Made by a program: the position numbers and the translations under genes | Notes under the pieces: model-generated | What the model was told of the DNA's origin: nothing | The model's database searches: none | What the model saw: the letters and a program-made list of their open reading frames with translations, nothing else | Shown: positions 55,501 through 64,000 of the stretch, piece by piece | How the letters are laid out: each line of letters begins with the position of its first letter | How positions within the stretch are numbered: the stretch's first letter is position 1 | Source of the DNA: Podarcis raffonei | Lineage: Eukaryota; Chordata; Lepidosauria; Squamata; Lacertidae | Reading direction: 5' to 3' | DNA: 64,000 bases | Assembly (NCBI RefSeq): GCF_027172205.1 | Contig: NC_070603.1 | Location: 101,531,803 to 101,595,802 of the forward strand

Positions 55501-58055
55501 AAGAAGGCACATTTTCTGACTGAACCACCTACTAAAATCCTACAGTGTTTCCTATATTCAAAGATCAGAGGTGGATTTAGCTCAATGGGATGCTATTCTG
55601 CTGGTGTGTCTGTGTGTGTAGGGGAGAGGGACACAGCTGTACTATCTTGGAAACAGAGGGGTGAAATTTTCATTTACTGTACTTATTTTCCCTGTCTTAC
55701 AGGTTTTTTGAATTCCCAAATTTATATTCTAATAACTTTAGGGTCAATTGAAATTATAAAATATGCCAAGAAACAGAATGTTGCAGCGTAACTTTTTGTG
55801 GCACCAAAGGGGTTCAAGCAGATATAACAGGCTATTAGACAAAGCATAACTGGGTAGAAACAAACTGCTTTGTTGACGTGAGGATTTTTTTTTAAAAAAA
55901 TACACTTTTGCAATACCAGCGGCACTTTTGATTAAGAACAAGAGACACTTGGTCATTCAATTAACTTTAATGTAGTTATGTTGGCAAAATATTCTAGACT
56001 CTTGCAGTATAATTACTATGTGCTGCCTAGAAGGATTACAACACAAATTCTAGCATACAGGCAGCTTCGTGCTTTGTCACTGATAAAATTGAGTGATGAT
56101 TCAGAGTAAACAATAAGGGCAAACCACACTATGTTTGCACGGTAAGATGCTCTTCAATTTTATGTTATATTTATACACGTACATAAAACTCAGCGAAATG
56201 TTATCGGGGGTGAGAGGAAACCTCTAGTATTGTGGAAGTTGGGATGCAAAAAAATTAAAAAAAAACAAATAAATAAAGAATCACCAATTGTCTTAGTGTT
56301 AAAAATATAACTACAGTATATGTAGTGTGATAAGGTCACCAATTTATTTTCACATTTCAGCTTCAAGAGATTTACAATGACAAAATTATTACCATCTCCT
56401 GTTGTAAACAGAAGTCTTGTGTTTATAGCACTCTGACATGTAAATTTATGTTGCTCATTTCGGCTATGAAGGGGAGTTAAATATGCTTTTCAGGTGATTA
56501 GCTTCTAAAATTAGCTTATTAAGCCAGTGCTTATTAATAAATCAAACAAAACAAACACAGCACTTACATTCAGAAGGCTGAAGTTACCAGATACAAATTT
56601 CTTTGTATCTTTTGTTGCTTGTTTTTTTCCTTTTACAAAAATGTGCATTTTAAACTTCTGCAGAGAAGCCGCTTTAACACAGATCACATTCTGTTCAGGG
56701 AACTTATTTTGATCACAGAAGCACTTTAATCATAAATATGATTAACAAAATAACAGCTTAAGCGTTTTAAGCACGCAGAAATGTTAATCTTAGACATCAG
56801 TCAGCTTTGTAAACAATTACACGTCTTTGCGATACAGTTTAAAAAGAGCTACTATGTTCCAAAATACTGTGATAGCTCCATGCAAACATCAGCATTTCGT
56901 CTGAGTTAATAGCAAACTCAACTCCCATCTGCGTTTGAACTTTGGCCAAATCACATTTCAGAATGGCTTATGTGGGCCGCTTGCAGCAGTTAATCCCTCA
57001 TTTTGAGATTATCCACTTTGATCAACTAACTCTGCAAAGGCCATCTACGGGACTTCAACACTATTCACAGCTCCACCTCTGGCAGAGCGAGAGAGAAAAC
57101 AAACTTACAAAAATGCACACAAGTGTAAGTCTCTCCGTTTCATGTCGTGTTAGTACAGAACTATACCAACCTTCTGCAAACTCCATTCAGATCTGGGATC
57201 CCTGCCAACTCCTGCCTCTGAAAACTGCACCAGAAAGTTACCCAGAGCTTTCAAGCCCTGTCTAAAGGAAAAAGCCTGTTCTGGAAAGCCTTCTTGTTTC
57301 ACTCCCCCATTCACATAATTTGACCCTGCTTCACTGCACACTTGCCACTGAAGCTTGCATCATAATTTGGGTCTGCCCACAAACTCCAAATAGGCTCCAT
57401 GTTTGGGTTTATGTAACGTTTGCTGTTACAGTGAAGTGCGCTTGAGTCACAAAGGTCCTGGCAGATAACTAGTGAAAACAGGGAGGAGGAGTCTAATTTT
57501 ATCTAACATGGTCACACCAGGAATCCTCGCTGATGTAAATTAATCCCTCTGTTTTCAGACAACCTGGCAGAGTTTGAGAGGCCCGTACTTAAAACAATCT
57601 ACCATATAATGTGCTAATCAGCTACTGCCCCAGTTTCCTTTACAACAGCTATCATTCAACATGCAATAACAAATCCTGGCACAATATGAGCTGCATGATG
57701 AAGACTCATGCAACACTGCAGCTTTCCAAAAGGATTATTTAATAGAACTTTTCACAACTACCATGCTTCAGAACTATTCTATAAAATTACTTAATATTCT
57801 GAATACTAAATTCTAACCTTCCCCCCCCCACCGGCCACTTAATATACTTTATCAGAGCTTTGCTGTGTACATGAATGAATGCATGTTCCTTTCCTGCATA
57901 CGTAACTCTGAGCTGCAAAAATAATCTAGACAACCAGTTGTTAACACAGAATTAGTTCATAAACAAGGATGCGAATAACTCTGCACGCTTGGATTTTACC
58001 TGAAAAAAATTCTCCCTCACTTTGGAATGTTGCGAGATCTTTATGCCGGTCTGCA
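49545..58055. other. Repeat-poor central part of the ATXN7 intron
   Basis: Over 8 kb I recognise no SINE, TA-MITE, hAT-MITE or LINE protein, and only one faint 'aaaccatgg' block near 55440. Open frames here are short and not exon-like. AT-rich. May contain conserved non-coding elements; not testable by eye. Confidence 0.45.
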
Positions 58056-58060
58056 TATAT

Positions 58061-58240
58061 ATTAGAATGATTTTTAACCACTATTGTACGTGGAATTGCT
58101 TTTAAACATTTTATATATTGAATTGTTTTTACCATTTTTGTAGTAGCTGTTTTATAATTGTATATTTTGTTGCTGGAACCCACCCTGAGACTTTATGGTA
58201 AAGATGGGTAAAAAAAACTAATAAAATAAAGAATAACCGA
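58061..58240 (+). mobile_element. L2-like LINE 3' end
   Basis: 'ggaacccaccctgagacttt' followed by 'actaataaaataaag' is an L2-group terminus in plus orientation. Confidence 0.5.
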
Positions 58241-58261
58241 AAATTTTGCAAAGCAAGTATT

Positions 58262-58350
58262 TATAGAACCATAGAGGTGGAAGGGATCCTGGAGGACATC
58301 AAGTCCAACCCCTTGCTCAATGCAAGATGCAGCTGCAGCATCCCTGACAG
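58262..58350 (-). mobile_element. CR1-type 3' end fragment
   Basis: The minus strand reads 'ggggttggacttgatgtcct' then 'cccttccacctctatggttc', the conserved CR1 terminus. Confidence 0.65.
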
Positions 58351-60235
58351 TTGATTATCTAGATTCTCTGCAAATATTGCAGTGAAATAAATCTCTGCGT
58401 CTTCACAGTTTTGACCCATTGGTTCTACTAGTTCTTCCCTCTGGAGTAACAAACAATATCTAACACCCAGCTGTCTGGACAGTCCAAGCTGAGGATAAGA
58501 TATGTCATCCCCCTCCAAGTTTAACATTTAAACCACAGAAGGCGAGTGCCTGTTCCTACATTGCCACATCTTAAAATATTGTTTGCAAATTGTCCAGAGG
58601 AAGTGGTTATAGAACAGTCTATTAATGAGAAGTCAACAAACATCAAGAATAAATAAATAGTAATATTTCAATAAAAGTAATTCCAAAACAAACTCCTGGA
58701 TTCATTCCAAGGTAAAATGTAGGCAACAACAACAACAAAACCCTCACATCAAGAACCTTTGGCTACCAGGGAAAACTCTGAGACACCTAAACAGAATGTA
58801 AAATCAATATTGCATACTCCCCCCCCTTTTTAAATAAAAATAAAAATTGATGACTCAGTATAACACCTTTAAGCTCTTTTGCAGTATTTGGTGTTTTATA
58901 TTTGCTAAATAAGACCCAAATTTATTTCAGGCATTTTCCAAAAAACCTATAGTTTCAAGTTTGGTTTAGAAAAGAAACTTCAATAGGATTTAACTTTCAG
59001 TGTGCAGCTCACAATCTGTAATGGGGATGTGCGCTGAGCGATGACCTAAACTATTTGAGGCATCATAGCCTAGATGCATCTTAAGAAAGATGATAGGCTG
59101 AAAAAACAGGATGGTGCAAATGTCACAATCTAGCTATCCAAAAATGAACAACAGCTATTCCTTATTCACCACAGTTGCAATGGAGTGCTTTATACTGGTT
59201 ATCAGCAATGGTATCAAATAAATTTAAAAAACGTATAAAAAAGGGTGGCATCTAACTTTTCTTGGTGCTCAATCCGGACAAAGCCACGGAAACATTTTAA
59301 TTCCAGAATCATGATTTAGCACCTGATCACATTGACAAAGGAATTTTTTCTAGTACTTCGTACTAGAAGTGTTTCTATTTCATAAGAACATTAGTGGGTG
59401 CCATTTGGAAATACAATATCAGGCAAGTTGGGCAGTGTCAAAATTTATAGCACTATTTACTAAATACAAGTAAAGCAAACATGATAAATAAGATCACTCT
59501 AGAGCATCAGAGAATTCACCTTATGGGGAAAAAATTATGATAAAAATTAACCTAATTTGCATTGATTTTTTTTAAAATCCTAATTCAGTTTGTTTGTTTT
59601 TGAAAGCCCACAACAGTGGCAAGACAGCATTCCATATAAACACATTCTGTTCTGTACCACAGAACAGAAAGCCCCAAGAGTGCTGGCTAGGAACTTCAGA
59701 TACAGTGCGTTGTAACAGTAGTACCAGGCAAAACACAAAGTCCCTCCATAACCTCAGACCAATTAGGATGACTCCAATTCCTACAGCTAACTGACAGGCT
59801 AGCTGAATCAATAGATTGTGAAACTGAAGTTCAGGTTGCACAGCTGCTTGACAATCTCACATCTGCTAGGGGCTAAAGTCAGTTCTGCAGAATTTAATCA
59901 CTTGTCCAGAAACAATGACATTAGGAAAACTAATTACTAAACATCTTCGAGGTGAAGCCTCTTTTATCCACAACCTCGATAGAAATTTGACAGGCAATGC
60001 ATGTTGGGGTAGGAAGTATAGCATGGAGGAAGCACAGTCCAAGGGAAGGAACAGAAGACCCGTTTTTTTTGGGGGGGGGGCAGAAAAGTCCAGATGAAAT
60101 GAATAGAGGCCTTCATAAACATAAAAGTATTGTAGGATTGTTCCCAGAGATTGATTTGATTATTAGGAGCACTCTATATGAGTAGGTAAATTCAGGTGTA
60201 GAGGCAACTTTCCATTTAGCAAAATAAAGTGGCAA

Positions 60236-60483
60236 GGTAAAGGTAAAGGGACCCCTGACCATTAGGTCCAGTCGTGACTGACTCTGGGGTTGCGGCGCTC
60301 ATCTCGCTTTATTGGCAGACGGAGCCGGCGTACAGCTTCCGGGTCATGTGGCCAGCATGGCTATGCCGCTTCTGGCGAACCAGAGCAACGCACCGAAATG
60401 CCGTTTACCTTCCTGCCGGAGCGGTACCTATTTATCTACTTGCACTTTGACGTGCTTTCAAACGGCTAGGTTGGCAGGAGCAG
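60236..60483 (-). mobile_element. Sauria SINE lacking its tRNA head
   Basis: The complete body and BovB-like end stop at '...ttggcaggagcag', within about five bases of where the copy at 45944-46182 stops. The tRNA-derived head is missing. Confidence 0.85.
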
Positions 60484-61002
60484 CACACACAAAAAAGACC
60501 AGCAACTAGAGCTATAAAAGATGGGTAGCAGTTTTTCCTTCTTCAACTATAATGGCATAATTGATTTTAAAGTTTGAAATTTTAAAAAAGCGAACATTTT
60601 ACATGTGAGAATGACAATAGCAGTTGGAATGCACCTGCTATATTCATTAGTGTTATTGTGAATCAATTTCAGCTGCCCACGAACAGAGATATTGCTGGGC
60701 TAGAATAACAAAAATTAGATAATGTAAGTGTTAGCTTTGGGGGCACGCACACCATGCTGCCCCATGCCACCCAGCTTGCTTGTTCAGTTCTGCCAAGTTG
60801 TATACTGAGATGACAAAAAGTCTGCTCTTGTGTATCAGTCCTCTGACAAGAACAAAGATGACTTAAGTGACAAGGAGGAGGAGAAAAAGTCTAGCTCTCC
60901 TAGCCTTGTTCTAAGATTACCCTGCAAGACTAACGCTAGCAATGAATTAGTTTAAACTGTCATGCTTGGATGAAGAATATGTGAACCAGAAATACTTCTA
61001 GC

Positions 61003-61177
61003 CAGCCACATTTTTTTTCTAAAAAAATGTTTAGGGGTACTCTCATTTTGACTTAAGAAAAACACCATTTTATAGTTCAAATTGGGAAAAATAAATACAG
61101 TAAATGGACAGAAGTACAAAGATCCACAATATGTTTAGGGGTATGCATACCCCTGCATCCTCCCCAAAAAAGTACTG
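61003..61177. mobile_element. hAT-type MITE with 8-bp target duplication, copy 2
   Basis: 175 bp sharing most of its length with 48669-48846. The flanks 60995-61002 (cttctagc) and 61178-61185 (cttctacc) match at 7 of 8 positions. Confidence 0.75.
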
Positions 61178-62499
61178 CTTCTACCTTTCCAAATAACACA
61201 CAACACACATTTCACACATTATTCTTCATGCTATTCCACATGCACACATTGCAAGTGATTTAGCAGGAGAATTATCACAACCTCAGCACTGAGATAGTGG
61301 TGGTGATGGCACTGCCTAAGATTGGAAAAGCCAAGAATATGTTCTGCAACTTGAACCAGTCTACCTCATGGATAACATAATTCATTTGGCACAGAACACA
61401 TGTTTTGCAGAACGACTACTTCTGGAATATTTAGTGATCTTTAAATATTTAGAGATCTTTAAAAACATGTACCTTGCACAGATAACCTTGGTTTCGGACC
61501 GAGTGGCACAGAAATACCACATTAAGTAAAGGTTTTCTGTGTAACTTTACTTACTTGAATTCATGCATTTGAATTAACAGCAGGGCAACTGTATAGAAAT
61601 TTCAGACATGCCCCACAAACCATTACACCATTTATGGATAAACTAATGTAGGTGTTTTCCATGTTTCAGTATCCCTATACCAGAATAAAAGTGTTGCCTT
61701 CCTTATGGGGCACAGAATCTTGGCAAACCATATCTGACTTTGTATCTAGGGTGGGAGTTTCTGATGATGTGCACTGCCCTGAGTTTCTAGGCAAAAGGGT
61801 AGGATACCAATGTGGCAATATTTCTATTAACAGTGCTATGGGCTGCATTTATAAACAGTTTTATGAACAGTAAATAATATTTACAGTGATAGTTATGCAA
61901 CACTGGTCTGGCTGTCAAACAGCAAGCAGCCACTCTCTGTGGGTTTCTCGCCCCCTCCTCCCCTTGTGCAAATGCCCCCTTTCTTCTCTGGGCAGCCATA
62001 ACTATGCTTTAGAGTTACATCTGAGCCAAGGTAGCAACAGTGAACAAAAGTTAGGTCTAACCGAAAAATTAAAACCAGATCCAACCCCAGTTTCAATGAT
62101 TAGTCTGCAGGGTAAATCACAGTTACCAATAACCAGGGAAGTGAGAAGGAAAGAGTGCACAGATTCAAGGGGGAAGAAAGGAAGAGGGTGGAGGAAGGCT
62201 TATGCAAGCTAATGGGAGATGCTCCTGGTCAAACTACCATGATTTGGAAGCTGACCTAGCATGATGTCTGATCTCAGCCAGTACATTTTTAGTTCCACAT
62301 AGCTGCAAGACACTAGACTCTGAAGTCATGACATTTTCATGTCCAACCTTCCCCTCCAAACCTTTCACTATCATAGAATTGACAGCTTCCCCTCTAAGAC
62401 CTTACCATGTTGCTAAAATAAAGTATGAGAAATCCTCTAAATACTCTATACATTCAGGAAGTTTATATAATTATGTGACATGCTATATGAATGTCATTA

Positions 62500-62725
62500 C
62501 AGTGGTACCTCGGGTTACATACGCTTCAGGTTACAGACTCCGCTAACCCAGAAATAGTGCTTCGGGTTAAGAACTTTGCTTCAGGATGAGAACAGAAATC
62601 GTGCTCCGGTGGCACAGCGGCAGCAGGAGGCCCCATTAGCTAAAGTGGTGCTTCAGGTTAAGAACAGTTTCAGGTTAAGAACGGACCTCCAGAATGAAAT
62701 AAGTACTTAACCCGAGGTACCACTG
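62500..62725. mobile_element. TA-flanked MITE, family A, copy 4
   Basis: 226 bp with inverted ends CAGTGGTACCTCGGGTTA and TTAACCCGAGGTACCACTG, flanked by TA at 62498-62499 and 62726-62727. Confidence 0.85.
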
Positions 62726-62817
62726 TATTTATATAGCAAGGATTCCTCCCTGCTTCCAACAATGGAAATATATTGGAAAGAACACAAGGCAACATTAAGA
62801 AGCTTACTAGTCCAGTA

Positions 62818-62995
62818 ACCTGTTTTTTATACTGGCCAACCAGGTGCCTCTATGAAGCCCCCAACCAAAGCATGAAGTTAATAACTGGCTCCCACAGTTT
62901 CCCCTAGCAACTGGTATTCAATAGCATAGCCCTCTGAGCATGGAGACTCCATACAGTCAGCATGATTAGTAGCCAGTGGTAGAGTTAAGTTAGTG
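62818..62995. mobile_element. Diverged LINE/SINE 3'-end-like repeat
   Basis: Shares 'tagcaactggtattca' with 36410-36575, then 'catagccctctgagcatgga' and 'gattagtagccagtgg'. Class uncertain. Confidence 0.4.
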
Positions 62996-63035
62996 GCCAC
63001 CTGCACAACTTTTGGAATAGCTTTACAATTAAGTA

Positions 63036-63300
63036 CAGTGGTGCCTCGCAAGACGAAATTAATCCGTTCCGCGAGTCTCTTCGTCTTGCGGTTTTTTCGT
63101 CTTGCGAAGCACGGCTATTAGCGGCTTAGCGGCTATTAACGGCTTAGCAGCTATTAACAGCTTAGCGGCTTAAAGAAAAAGGAAACGAATTCGCAAGCCC
63201 ATAGGGAAAATCGTCTTGCGAAGCGACGCAAAAACCGAAAAACCCTTTCGTCTTGCGCGTTTTTCGTTTTGCGAGGCATTCGTCTTGCGGGGCACCACTG
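63036..63300. mobile_element. TA-flanked MITE, family B
   Basis: 265 bp flanked by TA at 63034-63035 and 63301-63302, with inverted ends CAGTGGTGCCTCGCAAGACG and CGTCTTGCGGGGCACCACTG. The interior repeats 'ttcgtcttgcg' and 'gcggcttagcggctatta' words. Its outer bases match family A, but the interior does not. Confidence 0.85.
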
Positions 63301-63354
63301 TACATTTGCAAAGCTCACATTCATGTAAGCGTATTATTACAATACAGAAAAAAG

Positions 63355-63384
63355 AAGGAACCTACACATCACATACACACACAT
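63355..63384. repeat. CA-rich simple repeat
   Basis: Short imperfect run of CA units ('cacatcacatacacacacat'). Confidence 0.6.
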
Positions 63385-63496
63385 TCATACATGCACGTGC
63401 ATAGGCCTTTTTTAAGCTTACAAAACTCCATGGGTTGGATGAAGATTTGCTCTCATCCACTGTGGGAAGTGGCACTGCAGGCTGCAGGGGGAAGGG

Positions 63497-63840
63497 TAAA
63501 AGGTAAAGGGACCCCTGACCATTAGGTCCAGTCGTGACAGACTCTGAGGTTGCAGTGCTCATCTCGCTTTACTGGCCGAGGGAGCCGGCGTACAGCTTCT
63601 GGGTCATGTGGCCAGCATGACTAAGCCGCTTCTGGCAAACCAGAAGCAGCGCATGGAAATGCCGTTTACCTTCCCGCTGGAGCGGTACCTATTTATCTAC
63701 TTGCACTTTGACATCGTTTCGAACTGCTAGGTTGGCAGGAGCAGGGACCGAGCAACATGAGCTCACCCCGTCACAGGGATTCGAACCGCCAACCTTCTGA
63801 TCAGCAAGTCCTAGGCTCTGTGGTTTAACCCACAGCGCCA
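63497..63840 (-). mobile_element. Sauria SINE, nearly full length
   Basis: It has the tRNA-like head (minus strand 'tggcgctgtgggttaaacca', B box 'ggttcgaatccc'), body, BovB-like block and 'ctttaccttttaccc' tail. The flanks 'gggggaaggg' at 63487-63496 and 63841-63850 are identical and form the target duplication. The first few head bases are missing compared with the copy at 3427-3781. Confidence 0.85.
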
Positions 63841-64000
63841 GGGGGAAGGGAGAAAGGGGCAAAATCCTCACCCTGTCATCTTCCTCTAGTACTAGAAGAA
63901 TTTCAGTGAGCAAAAGCCTGGATGCAACCTCTTGTTGGTATATTTTAATTTGTGGAAATCAATATATATATATTGGAGTATGCAAATACATTGATTTCAA

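Larger units (their letters stand above)
45646..64000 (-). other. ATXN7: ATXN7 intron upstream of exon A, over 18.3 kb
   Basis: I searched the minus strand for the preceding exon (expected to end like FQSHYE plus a donor) and for the polyglutamine exon and found neither, so the intron runs off the right edge. Repeats cluster at 45.8-49.5 kb and 58-64 kb. The middle (49.55-58.05 kb) is nearly free of recognisable repeats. Confidence 0.7.

Noticed and set aside
56942-57265. 107-residue plus-strand frame as an ATXN7-associated or antisense exon
   Set aside because: No recognisable protein similarity; it is on the strand opposite to ATXN7 and is explained as a chance frame.
45646-64000. Search for the preceding ATXN7 exon and the polyglutamine exon
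   Set aside because: No minus-strand stretch reads like DMPIFGFCPAHDDFY or FQSHYE with a donor, and there is no CAG tract in the right phase. They must lie beyond 64000.

Overview
The window is nuclear DNA from a vertebrate, almost certainly a squamate reptile. Two host genes were recognised by reading their exons: PSMD6 (complete, + strand, 16.9-25.3 kb) and the 3' part of ATXN7 (- strand, about 28.06-45.6 kb, continuing past the right edge). The squamate assignment rests on Sauria-type SINEs: a tRNA-like head with a BovB-LINE-like 3' end and an ACCTTT-type tail. It is supported by CR1/L2-group LINEs with (ATT)n tails and by several TA- and 8-bp-target-site MITE families. A lacertoid lizard is my guess from the SINE subtype, not a demonstrated fact. 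From memory, PSMD6 and ATXN7 are convergent neighbours in mammals too, so the order is ancestral.

Layout. 1-16.1 kb is a gene-free left flank full of old MITEs, SINEs and LINE tails. It includes a TA-flanked element at 3.4-4.2 kb that carries a SINE inside it. 16.15-16.63 kb is a tandem array of 65-80 bp units lying against the PSMD6 CpG-island promoter. PSMD6 has eight coding exons (16919-25125) that join in phase into a 389-residue protein; intron 1 holds a 1.2 kb broken LINE. 25.35-28.06 kb is the convergent intergenic stretch. 28.06-32.93 kb is a long, repeat-free ATXN7 3' untranslated region. 32.93-45.65 kb holds eight ATXN7 coding exons that join in phase into about 715 C-terminal residues, including the SCA7 zinc-binding motif and three basic nuclear-localisation-like clusters. 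45.65-64.0 kb is an ATXN7 intron of more than 18 kb. Its left part carries a 1.9 kb LINE, its right part SINEs and MITEs, and its middle 8 kb is nearly free of recognisable repeats. The polyglutamine exon and the N-terminal zinc finger of ATXN7 lie outside the window.

How the genes relate. PSMD6 (Rpn7) is a lid subunit of the 26S proteasome. ATXN7 anchors the deubiquitinase module of the SAGA transcription coactivator. They are neighbours, not partners in one pathway, though both act on ubiquitin-marked proteins.

No prokaryotic-type system, CRISPR array or obviously new multi-gene system is present. The most interesting signals are the hairpin-forming array upstream of PSMD6, an antioxidant-response-type site in its promoter, CT-microsatellite polypyrimidine tracts at two PSMD6 acceptors, the 18-nt last coding segment of ATXN7, and two Sauria SINE copies truncated at almost the same point.
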